Origin: VRUE01 sp963812335
Lineage (GTDB): Bacteria; Actinomycetota; Thermoleophilia; Solirubrobacterales; 70-9
Assembly: GCA_963812335.1 (NCBI GenBank)
Contig: CAWEUU010000009.1
Location: forward strand, 1 to 47,404
DNA length: 47,404 nucleotides
Direction: 5' to 3'
In this document: piece after piece, positions 32,706-40,615 of the stretch
How positions within the stretch are numbered: the stretch's first letter is position 1
Layout of the letters: each line of letters begins with the position of its first letter
The notes under the pieces: generated by a model
Told to the model about the DNA's origin: nothing
The model's database searches: none
The model's input: the letters and a program-made list of their open reading frames with translations, nothing else
Translations under genes and position numbers: made by a program

Positions 32706-34357
32706 GCGCCGGGACGTTGCTCAGCGTGCGCGACCTGCGCGTCGGCTTCGCCACCGAGGGCGGCGTCGTGCAGGCGGTCGATGGGGTCTCCTTCGACCTG
32801 GCGCCGAACGAGGTGCTGGCGATCGTCGGCGAGTCGGGCTCGGGCAAGAGCGTCACCGCGGCGACGATCATGGGCCTGACCCGCTCGCCCAACACGCGGA
32901 TCGAGGGCTCGGTCCAACTCGGCGACAGCGAGCTGCTCGACGCCGGCGATGCGGAGCTGCGCCGGGTGCGCGGGGAGCGCATCGCGATGATCTTCCAGGA
33001 CCCGATGACGTCGTTCAACCCGGTCTACCGAATCGGCGCCCAGCTGGTCGAGGCGATCCGGGCGCACCGGCCGCAGATGGGCAAAGCGGAGGCCCGCGAA
33101 CGCGCGGTCGAGCTGCTCGCCGCGGTCGGCATCCCCGATCCCGAGCGCCGCGTCGACCGCTACCCACACGAGTTCTCCGGCGGGATGCGGCAGCGGGCGA
33201 TGATCGGGATGGCGCTGGCGCTGGCCCCCGACATCCTGATCGCCGACGAGCCGACGACCGCCCTCGACGTGACGATCCAGGCGCAGATCCTCGAGCTGCT
33301 GCGGCGGCTCAACCGCGAACGCGGGCTGGCGACGATCCTGATCACCCACGACTTCGGCGTCGTCGCCGAGCTCGCCGACCGGGTGCTGGTCATGCACGAC
33401 GGCAAGATCGTCGAGCGCGGCGGCCTCGACGACGTCTTCTACGCGACCAACGACGCCTACACGCGCAAGCTGCTCGGCTCGGTCGTGCGCCTCGACCGGG
33501 CGCCCCCCCTGCGCGCGGCCCGCGGCGGGACGCCGCTGCTCGAGGTCACCGATCTGGTCAAGCACTTCCCGGTCAAGCGGGGGCTGCTGTTCGACCGCGA
33601 GGTCGACCGCGTGCGCGCCGTCGACGGGGTCAGCTTCAGCGTCGCGCAGGGTGAGACGCTCGGCCTGGTCGGCGAGTCCGGCAGTGGCAAGTCGACCCTC
33701 TCACGGGCGGTGCTGCAACTGCTGAAGCCGACCTCGGGCTCGGTCCGCTTCGAGGGCGAGGAGATCGCCGGCCTCTCGCGCCGCCAGATGCAGCCGCTGC
33801 GCGCCGACATGCAGCTGATCTTTCAGGATCCCTACGCCTCGCTCAACCCGCGCAAGCGCGTCGGTCAGATCGTCGGCGAGCCGCTGCGCCTGCACGGCCG
33901 CGCCTCGGGTGCGGAGCTGCGCAGCCAGGTCGGCGAGCTGCTCGAGCGGGTAGGGCTTGCGCCCGAGCACTACAACCGCTTCCCGCACGAGTTCTCCGGC
34001 GGGCAGCGACAGCGGATCGGCATCGCCCGGGCCCTCTCGCTGCGACCGAAGCTGATCGTCGCCGACGAGCCGGTCTCCGCGCTCGACGTCTCGATCCGCG
34101 CCCAGATTCTCGAGCTGCTCTCCGAGCTGCAGGGCGAGCTCGGCCTGACCTACGTCTTCGTCGCCCACGACATCGGCGTCGTCCGCCACGTCTCCGACCG
34201 GATCGCAGTCATGCACGACGGCAAGATCGTCGAGCAGGGACCGGCCGACCGGGTCTGCGAGCGGCCCGCCGACCCGTACACGCAGTCCCTGCTCGCGGCG
34301 GTGCCGGTGCCCGACCCGCGCGAGACCCGCGCCCGTCGGGCATCATCGGCGACGTGA
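32702..34357 (+). CDS. fused DppD-DppF-type ABC transporter ATPase
   Basis: 551 aa with two complete nucleotide-binding domains in one chain. Domain 1 has Walker A GESGSGKSVTA, signature FSGGMRQRAMIG and Walker B ILIADEPTTALD; domain 2 has GESGSGKSTLS, FSGGQRQRIGIARAL and LIVADEPVSALD. DppD and DppF are separate genes in many bacteria; the fused form is common among actinobacteria. Both domains look catalytically complete. GTG 32702-32704 overlaps the permease stop. The open frame extends upstream to 31721, but that part is only the permease gene read in another frame. Confidence 0.94.
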   Translation: MSAGTLLSVRDLRVGFATEGGVVQAVDGVSFDLAPNEVLAIVGESGSGKSVTAATIMGLTRSPNTRIEGSVQLGDSELLDAGDAELRRVRGERIAMIFQDPMTSFNPVYRIGAQLVEAIRAHRPQMGKAEARERAVELLAAVGIPDPERRVDRYPHEFSGGMRQRAMIGMALALAPDILIADEPTTALDVTIQAQILELLRRLNRERGLATILITHDFGVVAELADRVLVMHDGKIVERGGLDDVFYATNDAYTRKLLGSVVRLDRAPPLRAARGGTPLLEVTDLVKHFPVKRGLLFDREVDRVRAVDGVSFSVAQGETLGLVGESGSGKSTLSRAVLQLLKPTSGSVRFEGEEIAGLSRRQMQPLRADMQLIFQDPYASLNPRKRVGQIVGEPLRLHGRASGAELRSQVGELLERVGLAPEHYNRFPHEFSGGQRQRIGIARALSLRPKLIVADEPVSALDVSIRAQILELLSELQGELGLTYVFVAHDIGVVRHVSDRIAVMHDGKIVEQGPADRVCERPADPYTQSLLAAVPVPDPRETRARRASSAT

Positions 34358-35301
34358 ACCTGCCGCTCTCGCCGCCGCTGAAGCCGCAGCTGGCGCTGAC
34401 CCGCAAGGCGCTGCCCGAAGGGAACGAGTGGGCCTACGAGCAGAAGCTGGACGGCTTCCGCGCGATCGTCTTCGCCGACGGCGACGAGACCTACGTCCAG
34501 TCGCGCGGCGGCAAAGCCCTGGCGCGCTACTTTCCCGAGCTGAGATTCGCCCCAGGGCGCTACGTGCTCGACGGCGAGCTGGTCATTCGCGACGCCGAGG
34601 GCAAGCTCGAATTCGACGCGCTGCAGCAGCGCATCCACCCGGCCGAGTCGCGGATAACCCTGCTCTCGAAGGAGATCCCGGCCGAGTACGTCGCCTTCGA
34701 CCTGCTTGCCGAGGGCGACGAGGCGCTGCTCGAGACGCCGTTCGGCGAGCGACGGCGGCGGCTGGAGACGCTGGCCAGGCAGACCGAGGTCGAGCTGAGC
34801 CAGCTCAGCCCCGACCGCTCGCAGGCCGAGGAGTGGCTGCGGCGCACCGAGGGCACGATGGCCAAGCAGCTCGAGGCCCCCTACCACCCGGGCAAGCGCA
34901 AGGGCATGGCCAAGATCAAGCGCGAGCGCGAGATCGACTGCGTAGTGCTCGGCTGGCGCCCGGGTAAAGAGGAGGGCACGGTGGGCTCGCTGATCCTCGG
35001 CCTCTACGACGGCGACGACCTGCGCCCGGTCGGCCACATCTCGGGCTTCAGCATGGACGCCAAACGCAGCATGCGCGAGCTGCTGGCCCCCTTGGAGACC
35101 GGCGAGCAGGGCGCCGCCGAGCCCAGCCGCTGGACCGGGGGGCGCGAGCTCGAGTGGGTCGCATTACGCCCGGAGCTCGTCATCGAAGTCGGCTATGACC
35201 ACGCCAGCGCCGGCCGCATCCGCCACGGCGCCCGCTTCCGACGCTTCCGCACCGACAAAGACCCCCGCCAGTGCACATTCGACCGGCTGGACGAAGGGTG
35301 A
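34354..35301 (+). CDS. ATP-dependent DNA ligase (LigD-ligase-domain/LigC-like)
   Basis: 315 aa. It carries the nucleotidyltransferase motif I, EQKLDGFRAIV, with the adenylated Lys, then VLDGELVI (motif III), EGTMAKQLEAPYHPG (motif IV region) and GMAKIKRER (motif V), followed by an OB-fold domain through QCTFDRL. It seals nicks and, in actinobacteria, related enzymes act in NHEJ or base-excision repair. No Ku or polymerase partner is next to it. The GTG start overlaps the transporter ATPase stop (GTGA), so a repair enzyme is translationally coupled to a peptide importer. Its stop is 10 bp from the end of a convergent gene. Confidence 0.9.
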   Translation: MNLPLSPPLKPQLALTRKALPEGNEWAYEQKLDGFRAIVFADGDETYVQSRGGKALARYFPELRFAPGRYVLDGELVIRDAEGKLEFDALQQRIHPAESRITLLSKEIPAEYVAFDLLAEGDEALLETPFGERRRRLETLARQTEVELSQLSPDRSQAEEWLRRTEGTMAKQLEAPYHPGKRKGMAKIKREREIDCVVLGWRPGKEEGTVGSLILGLYDGDDLRPVGHISGFSMDAKRSMRELLAPLETGEQGAAEPSRWTGGRELEWVALRPELVIEVGYDHASAGRIRHGARFRRFRTDKDPRQCTFDRLDEG

Positions 35302-35311
35302 CGGAGCCGCG

Positions 35312-35800
35312 TCAGATGCTGGAGCCGGTCTCGTCGCGCTTGTAGGCGTCGAGCTGGGCTAGCGCCTGCTCACGGGCCTTCCTGCGCAGCGGCGGCAGCA
35401 GGGCGACCAGCGTGCCTTTCGGGCCCAGCGCCTGCTTCGCCCAGTTGCGGAAGTCGAACTCGTCGACATGGTCGGCGATCAGGCCGTCGTCGGCGAAACG
35501 GAAGCTCGCGCGGATGTCGTTGACCACCGGGCGGCCGGTGGAGAAGGTGTAGCGGGCGATCCAGTGGGCCGAGCCCGAGACATCGTCGGCGTCATGCTCA
35601 TGCAGCTCGATCCTGAGGTCGGTGGCGCGGCTGGTCAACATTCGCCACATTGCGCCGACATCGCCACCCTGCAGGTCGCCGAAGGCCGGGTCGCGGAAGT
35701 GCGGGTCGGACGCGTAGCAGGCGGTCATCGCGGCGCCGTTGCGCTCGCCGAAGGCCGCGTAGAGGCGCTCAATCGTCGCCCGGTTCGTCTCCGCTCCCAT
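35312..35800 (-). CDS. NTF2-like (SnoaL) domain protein
   Basis: 162 aa. The cone-shaped NTF2 fold is suggested by TIERLYAAFGERNGAAMTACYASDPHFRDPAFGD, WRMLTSRATDLRIE, and ARYTFSTGRPVVNDIRASFRFADDGLIADHVDEFDF. Such proteins are small cyclases, isomerases or ligand binders, and no function can be fixed here. The final 35 residues are a basic helix. The ATG overlaps the ytoQ stop, so the two are translated together. Confidence 0.75.
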   Translation of the reverse strand: MGAETNRATIERLYAAFGERNGAAMTACYASDPHFRDPAFGDLQGGDVGAMWRMLTSRATDLRIELHEHDADDVSGSAHWIARYTFSTGRPVVNDIRASFRFADDGLIADHVDEFDFRNWAKQALGPKGTLVALLPPLRRKAREQALAQLDAYKRDETGSSI

Positions 35801-36288
35801 TAGGGCAACTTACCGGTGATCACGTAGCGAAGCACGTCGACCACCTGCTCGGGGCTGCGCGCCGTGCCCTGGGCGGCGCGGTCGACCTCCTTCAGCGCGT
35901 GGTCGAGCTCGGCTTCGTGCAACGTGACGTACGGTGTGCCCAGGGCAGCGGCGTAGCCGGCGTCGAAGGCAGCGTTCCACTGCCGGTACCTGTCGCCGAA
36001 GCGGACCACGACCACGTCGGCGGCGCGGACCAGCGTCTGGGTGCGGATAGCGTTGACCCCCGCCCCCATGTGGTCGCGCCAGAACGGCTCGCCCTCGTCG
36101 CCGAGGGTGCCGACGCCGGCGTCGTCGGAGGCGGCGTGGTCGGTGACCGGCGCTGAAAACGAAATCGGCAACCCCGCCTCACCCACACCCGCTTCGATCC
36201 GCTCCCGCCAGTCCGAATGAATCTCCCCAGCCAGATACACCTGCCAAAGGCGGCCCGGAGGGGCGGACACGTCTCCCGAAACACTCAA
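35800..36288 (-). CDS. YtoQ-family protein
   Basis: 162 aa. The core matches the YtoQ group: VYLAGEIHSDWRERIE, ISFSAPVTDHAASDD, FWRDHMGAGVNAIRTQTL and VVVRFGDRYRQWNAAFDAGYA. Its Rossmann-like fold resembles nucleoside 2-deoxyribosyltransferases, but activity is unproven. The TTG start overlaps the dCTP deaminase stop. The first eleven residues are encoded by one arm of the palindrome 36257-36332 and look added; a GTG at the V of QVYLAGE is the usual family start point. A link to nucleotide metabolism is suggested by the dCTP deaminase upstream. Confidence 0.8.
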   Translation of the reverse strand: MSVSGDVSAPPGRLWQVYLAGEIHSDWRERIEAGVGEAGLPISFSAPVTDHAASDDAGVGTLGDEGEPFWRDHMGAGVNAIRTQTLVRAADVVVVRFGDRYRQWNAAFDAGYAAALGTPYVTLHEAELDHALKEVDRAAQGTARSPEQVVDVLRYVITGKLP

Positions 36289-36332
36289 GCGAGGCTCCCG
36301 CCGAGCGTTTCGGGAGGCGTGTCCGCCCCTCC
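36257..36332 (+). repeat. long palindrome across the dCTP deaminase/YtoQ junction
   Basis: The arms 36257-36282 and 36307-36332 are 26-bp reverse complements with one mismatch (GGAGGGGCGGACACG, one base, CTCCCGAAAC), around a 24-nt loop. They encode the last 16 codons of the deaminase and the first 11 codons of ytoQ, in both cases without breaking the frame. The outer part resembles the GGGG(C)GACAC core of the palindrome in the 17502-19076 gene. Confidence 0.75.
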
Positions 36333-37505
36333 CCTCGCCTGCTCCTCGAAGTGCTTGCTCAACATCGTCACCTGCCCCTGGTAGTTGGAGCCGAGCTGCT
36401 TCCCGTAGAGGCGCTCGGCCGGAGCGCCGGTGCGCTCCAGCGCGAGCTTGCAGACAGGCTGGCGGTGCTCGACCATGAACGAGACGTCGCGTGCCCGCAC
36501 CTCAAGCGCGGCGCGGCTGCCGTGACGGCCTCCCGCTGGGTCGTAGCCGAAGCCCGGGTCGAAGAAGCCGGCGTAGTGAGTCCGCAGCTCGCCCGCGGTC
36601 GGGTCGTAGGCCATCATCTCGGCGGCGATCTGCGGCGGGATGCAGACGCCCTCCGCCGAGAGCAGCAGATAGAAGATCTCCGGCTCGAGCACGACCCGCC
36701 CGCCCGGCTCGGGGTAGACCGGGTCCCAGTAGTCGGTCCAGCGGTAGGCGCGGATCCGCGAGAGGTCGATCGGCAGGCTGTTCTTCTTCGCCCGGTAGCC
36801 GACGATGCGGTCGCTCGGCCCGGAGAGGTCGACGCTGAGGAAGAGCCCGTCGGCCAGGGCCAGCTCGGACTCGCGCAGCGCGTGCGAGTCGAGGTAGAGC
36901 AGCGGGAACTCCGCCTGCAGCGCGCGGATCTGCTCGTCGCCGAGGCGTGCGTCGCCACGGACAAGCCGCAGCTGGTTGAGTGAGAGGCCACTCTGCACCT
37001 GAATCGCGAAGGAGCGCGGCACGACCTCGAGGTAGAGCCGGCCGTTGTAGCCGGCGCGGATCTCGTCGAAGCGGTGGTGGCGATCGGTGAGCACCCGGGT
37101 GAAGACGTCGAGGCGCCCGGTCGAACTCTTCGGGTTCGCCTTGGCGCGCACGTCGTCGGGCAGCGCCAGCTCCTCGATCAGCGGCACCAGGTAAGGCCGG
37201 TCGCGCTCCAGGACGGCGCCGTCGCGCAGGTCGACTTTCTGGAAGGCGAGGCCGTCGATCTTCTCCTCGACCGTCGAGTCGACGTCGGGGAGGAAGCTGC
37301 AGCGCAGCGCCCAGGCGAAGTCGCCGAGCCGTAGGTCGATGCTGGCCGGCTGGATCGCCTCGGGCAGGATGCGGTACTGGCCCGAGCTGATCCACTCGGC
37401 CTCGATCGCCTCGCTCAGGGCCTGCGAGGGCATGACGCCCGCCGCCGTCCGGTCGCGCGGTTCGGTTGCCGCCCCCCCCGCAGCTTTGCTCGGGTCGCCC
37501 GTCAT
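36285..37505 (-). CDS. dcd: 2'-deoxycytidine 5'-triphosphate deaminase (long form)
   Basis: 406 aa, twice the length of the common Dcd. It contains two dUTPase-like repeats: PASIDLRLGDFAWAL and KANPKSSTGRLDVFTRVLTD in the first, and AYRWTDYWDPVYPEPGGRVVLEPEIFYLLLS, AEMMAYDPTAGELRTHYAGFFDPGFGY in the second. This is the long deaminase family seen in many alphaproteobacteria and some actinobacteria. It would convert dCTP to dUTP on the way to dTMP. Met25 (MPSQALSE) is a better-looking start than the annotated one. The C-terminal tail is written by the palindrome. Upstream gene of ytoQ and the NTF2 protein. Confidence 0.87.
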   Translation of the reverse strand: MTGDPSKAAGGAATEPRDRTAAGVMPSQALSEAIEAEWISSGQYRILPEAIQPASIDLRLGDFAWALRCSFLPDVDSTVEEKIDGLAFQKVDLRDGAVLERDRPYLVPLIEELALPDDVRAKANPKSSTGRLDVFTRVLTDRHHRFDEIRAGYNGRLYLEVVPRSFAIQVQSGLSLNQLRLVRGDARLGDEQIRALQAEFPLLYLDSHALRESELALADGLFLSVDLSGPSDRIVGYRAKKNSLPIDLSRIRAYRWTDYWDPVYPEPGGRVVLEPEIFYLLLSAEGVCIPPQIAAEMMAYDPTAGELRTHYAGFFDPGFGYDPAGGRHGSRAALEVRARDVSFMVEHRQPVCKLALERTGAPAERLYGKQLGSNYQGQVTMLSKHFEEQARGGADTPPETLGGSLA

Positions 37506-37629
37506 CTGCTGGAGATTATGCGGCGCGCTTCGGCGCCGCGCTGGGCGAGCGTGTCGGGCAGGCGCTCGGCGCCGGGCAACACTCGCCGCGTCAGCCCGTC
37601 AGCGATCGCCGCACAAGCGCAGGGCTCGC

Positions 37630-38406
37630 CTAGTCGGAGCGTTTGCGCCGCTTCCCAGACCGCTTGGCGGGCCGGGCGGCGAGCCGCAGGGTTCGCTCGC
37701 TCTCCTTCTCCACCGCCTCCCCCATCGCGATCTGGAAGGTCGCGAGGAGGGCGCCGGCCGCGAGCGGGCGCATCCGTTCGAGCGCCTCGCTCATCTTCGG
37801 CCAGTCGCGCTCGGGCCGGCCGGCGCGGTCGAACGGTTGCCAGACCTCCTTGACGAACAGCTCGACAAAGGCACGGGCGACGCCGTCGGCATGGCGACGC
37901 AATTTCTCGGCAGTGACGAGGGCGCCCTCCGGCCCGATCCCGAGCGCGGCCAACTCAGCGGCTGCGCGCAGCAGCTGCGGGCTGATCACCTCGATCCGCC
38001 CGTCGGGCAGGGAGCGAAAGAGGCCGAGCTTTTCCGCCCGTTCCCGCAGCTTCGCGTCCGCGGCGTCGCCCCAGACCGCGGTCAGCTCGTCGGCGTCGAC
38101 GATTTCCGGAGCCTCGTCTTCGAAGGGGGTGCGGAGGGCGCGGGTGAAGTCGAAGATCGCCGAGGCGGAGCCTTCGCCGCTGTCGAGCACGCGCCGGATC
38201 GCCTCCAGGTTGAGCCCGTCGGCCTGCATCTCGCGGGTCAGCTCGATCCGCGCGACGTGCTCCTCGCCGAAGTAGCCGGTGCGGCCACGGACGGTTGGCG
38301 GCGGCAGCAATCCACGCGTCTGGTGGGCGCGGATGTTGCGGACGGTCATCCCGGTCCGCTCCGCCAGCTCGCGGATAGTCATCTCGCCCTCGGCGGGCTT
38401 GCTCAT
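37630..38406 (-). CDS. MerR-family transcriptional regulator
   Basis: 258 aa. The N-terminal winged helix is canonical: MTIRELAERTGMTVRNIRAHQTRGLLPPP, then YFGEEHVARIELTREMQADGLNLEAIRRVL. The remaining 170 residues are helical with no metal-binding cysteines and end in a strongly basic tail. The effector is unknown. It starts immediately beside tRNA-Tyr, and the 124-bp gap after it holds a perfect 7-bp GC hairpin (37520-37539), a possible terminator. Confidence 0.87.
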   Translation of the reverse strand: MSKPAEGEMTIRELAERTGMTVRNIRAHQTRGLLPPPTVRGRTGYFGEEHVARIELTREMQADGLNLEAIRRVLDSGEGSASAIFDFTRALRTPFEDEAPEIVDADELTAVWGDAADAKLRERAEKLGLFRSLPDGRIEVISPQLLRAAAELAALGIGPEGALVTAEKLRRHADGVARAFVELFVKEVWQPFDRAGRPERDWPKMSEALERMRPLAAGALLATFQIAMGEAVEKESERTLRLAARPAKRSGKRRKRSD

Positions 38407-38407
38407 A

Positions 38408-38489
38408 TGGGGGAGGCAGGATTCGAACCTGCGTAGGCATAGCCAACTGGTTTACAGCCAGTCTCCTTTAACCACTCGGACACTCCCCC
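38408..38489 (-). tRNA. tRNA-Tyr (anticodon GTA)
   Basis: Reading minus, acceptor GGGGGAG/CTCCCCC, anticodon stem ACTGG/CCAGT with loop CTGTAAA (GTA), a long class II variable arm (TGGCTATGCCTAC), T-arm GCAGG-TTCGAAT-CCTGC and discriminator A. CCA is not encoded. Confidence 0.96.
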
Positions 38490-38505
38490 AGGAGAAGTGC
38501 CGAGT

Positions 38506-38889
38506 TTATCCCGCCTCGACGCCGAGACGGGCGGCCATCTGCTCGTTGAACGCGGTCAGCGCCGACATCGGGCGCATGAACACCGTCAGCTCCCGTACGA
38601 GGCCGTCCTCGTCGAGCTCGAGGAAGTCGATTCCCTCCAACTCGCGGTCGCCGACCCGGGCTTTGAAGCGCAGGACGACGGTCTGCTCGTCGCTGAGCTC
38701 ATCGGTGTAGCGGAAGTCTTCGAGCGTGGCGATGACGTGGGTCAGCACCTGCAGGACTATCTCGCGTCCCTCGAAGCCCCGGAAGAGAATCGGACTGTGC
38801 AGGACGACGTCCTCGCGCAGCGCCGCCTTCGCCGCGTCCAGGTCCTTGCGCTCGGCGGCGAGCCGGAACGGGTGCGGTGCGGCGGCCAT
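38506..38889 (-). CDS. NTF2-like (SnoaL) domain protein
   Basis: 127 aa, almost entirely one NTF2 fold: FRLAAERKDLDAAKAALREDVVLHSPILFRGFEGRE, RYTDELSDEQTVVLRFKARVGDRELEGIDFLELDEDGLV, then a final helix. Conserved in layout with limonene-epoxide-hydrolase-like or SnoaL-like proteins, but no catalytic residues can be named. It begins 2 bp after the stop of the deazaflavin-dependent reductase and is surely co-transcribed with it. Confidence 0.78.
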   Translation of the reverse strand: MAAAPHPFRLAAERKDLDAAKAALREDVVLHSPILFRGFEGREIVLQVLTHVIATLEDFRYTDELSDEQTVVLRFKARVGDRELEGIDFLELDEDGLVRELTVFMRPMSALTAFNEQMAARLGVEAG

Positions 38890-38891
38890 GC

Positions 38892-39296
38892 TCAGTGGGG
38901 CTCCAGCACGAAGAGGGCGATCTCGCGATCGGTGCGGGCCTCGTATTCGTCGAAGCCGGAGTACTGCTCGTTGTGCTTGCGCCAGAGGTCTGCGCGCTCG
39001 TCTCCCTCGGCGACGCGGGCACGCACCTGCCGCCGCACCCGCCCGAGCTCGACCTCGGCCTCGGGGTTCGCCTTCAGGTTCAGCGACCAGGCGGGCGTGC
39101 GGCTGTGGCCGGCGTTGGAGCCGATCACCACCACGTTCTCGCCATCGGCCAGGTAGACCACCGGGGCGGTCCGCCGCTGGCCCGATTTACGTCCCGTGGT
39201 GGTCAGCAACAGGACAGGGGCCTCGTTCACCTTGCCCCAGATTCGCCCACCCGAGAGGCGGTAGATCGGGACATTGAGCTTGCCGGCCCAGCGCAA
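38892..39296 (-). CDS. deazaflavin (F420)-dependent nitroreductase-like protein (Ddn family)
   Basis: 134 aa. Family features are GKVNEAPVLLLTTTGRKSGQRRTAPVVYLADGENVVVIGSNAG, HSRTPAWSLNLKANPEAEVEL, and a C-terminal RTDREIALFVLEP. The split-barrel fold binds reduced F420 and reduces quinones or nitro compounds. This implies that the organism makes F420, as many actinobacteria do. The start is an ATG at MRWAGKLN; it has no obvious ribosome site. Forms a two-gene unit with the NTF2-like protein. Confidence 0.88.
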   Translation of the reverse strand: MRWAGKLNVPIYRLSGGRIWGKVNEAPVLLLTTTGRKSGQRRTAPVVYLADGENVVVIGSNAGHSRTPAWSLNLKANPEAEVELGRVRRQVRARVAEGDERADLWRKHNEQYSGFDEYEARTDREIALFVLEPH

Positions 39297-39381
39297 CCCG
39301 GTCGCCCGATCCGCTGAGAAAGGCGCGAATAGAACTTGTCGCCGGAGGGCATCGGGCTCAGTATCCCACCGGATACCAGGT

Positions 39382-40506
39382 TTAGCTCGCGTCCCTGAGC
39401 ATTTGAGCCTCAGGCAGGTGCTGGAGTTTTTTCAGGGTGTTGTTCTCGATCTGGCGGATCCGCTCGCGGGTGACGCCGAAGGTATTGCCGACCTCCTCCA
39501 GGGTCATCGGCTCCAGGCCGGTGAGGCCGTAGCGCAGCTCGATCACGTTGCGCTCGCGCTCGGGCAGCGCTGTCAGCGCCCTGCGCACGCCCTCCTTCTG
39601 CAGGTGGTCGCTCGCTTCTTCGAAGGGCTCGGCGACGGTGTCGTCGGCGACGAAGTCGCCCAGCTCCGAATCGTCCTCGTCGCCGACCGGTTTCTCCAGC
39701 GAGACCGGCAGTTGGGCGACGCGGAGGATCTCGCGGACTTCGCCGAGCGGCCAGCGCAGCTCCTCGGCGATCTCGGCCGGCTCCGGCTCGCGGCCGAGGC
39801 GCTGGACGAGTTGGCGCTCGACGTGGGCGACGCGATTGAGCTTCTCGACCATGTGCACCGGAATGCGGATCGTGCGCGCCTTGTCGGCGATCGCCCGCGT
39901 CACCGCCTGGCGGATCCACCAGGTCGCGTAGGTGGAGAACTTGTAGCCGCGGCGGTAATCGAACTTCTCGACCGCCCGGATCAAGCCCAGCGAGCCCTCC
40001 TGGATCAGGTCGAGGAAGCTGAGCCCGCGGCCCAGATAGCCTTTCGCGATCGAGACGACGAGCCGCAGGTTGGCCTCGACCATCTGCCGCTTGGCGATCA
40101 TGTCGCCGCGCTCGATCCGCTTCGCCAGCTCAACCTCCTGGCTCGCGGTGAGCAGGTCGACCTGGCCGATCGAGCGCAGGTAGAGGCGCAGCGAGTCGAG
40201 GCTCGGTTCGACCGTGAGGTCGAGCTCCTGCTTCTTCGGGCCGCTGCCGTTGGTCGCGCTCGCGCGCTGCTCCTTGTAAGCGCTGACGCCGTCCTCGGCG
40301 ATCACTTCGACGCCGTGCTCGACCAGGTGCGAGTGCAGGCCGGTGACCTGCTCCTTGGTCACCTCGACCTCCTCGAGCGTGGCGGCGATCTGCTCGAAGG
40401 TGAGGTAGCCGCGCTCGCGGCCGAGGGCGAACAGCGCCTGGAGCTCCTGCGGCCCCTCCGGCTGCGCGTCCGAATCCTGACTCAGTCCCTGCGGGACCGT
40501 CTCCAA
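39382..40506 (-). CDS. rpoD: primary-type RNA polymerase sigma factor (RpoD/SigA)
   Basis: 374 aa. Region 1.1-like helices lie at the N-terminus, region 1.2 is SLDSLRLYLRSIGQVDLLTASQEVELAKRIE, regions 2.1-2.4 run through SFLDLIQEGSLGLIRAVEKFDYRRGYKFSTYATWWIRQAVTRAI, and region 4.2 ends GVTRERIRQIENNTLKKLQ. This is the housekeeping group-1 or close group-2 layout. The TTG at 40504-40506 is the only usable start; GGAGG lies about 18 nt upstream, with no ATG or GTG in frame. A TATACT -10 box precedes it at 40582-40587. Divergent from folE2. Confidence 0.92.
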   Translation of the reverse strand: METVPQGLSQDSDAQPEGPQELQALFALGRERGYLTFEQIAATLEEVEVTKEQVTGLHSHLVEHGVEVIAEDGVSAYKEQRASATNGSGPKKQELDLTVEPSLDSLRLYLRSIGQVDLLTASQEVELAKRIERGDMIAKRQMVEANLRLVVSIAKGYLGRGLSFLDLIQEGSLGLIRAVEKFDYRRGYKFSTYATWWIRQAVTRAIADKARTIRIPVHMVEKLNRVAHVERQLVQRLGREPEPAEIAEELRWPLGEVREILRVAQLPVSLEKPVGDEDDSELGDFVADDTVAEPFEEASDHLQKEGVRRALTALPERERNVIELRYGLTGLEPMTLEEVGNTFGVTRERIRQIENNTLKKLQHLPEAQMLRDAS

Positions 40507-40581
40507 AGGCTCGATCTCAATGCCTCCACTGCAACCCTGTTCCCCTCCCCGGGGGCCGACCCCAACGCTTCGGCCTGGGGA

Positions 40582-40587
40582 AGTATA
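40582..40587 (-). promoter_or_regulatory. -10 box (TATACT) of the sigma-factor gene
   Basis: Reading minus, TATACT predicts a start near 40574 and a leader of about 68 nt containing GGAGG. No -35 consensus lies 17 nt upstream. On the plus strand, TACGCT (40600-40605) lies 10 nt before folE2, so the two promoters share about 100 bp. Confidence 0.5.
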
Positions 40588-40615
40588 GGGACGATCGCCT
40601 ACGCTTCATGCGCCG

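Noticed and set aside
39361..39376. GTATCC-CACC-GGATAC hairpin as the sigma-factor terminator
   Set aside because: Only 6 bp and no T run on the minus strand; it may contribute but I would not annotate it.
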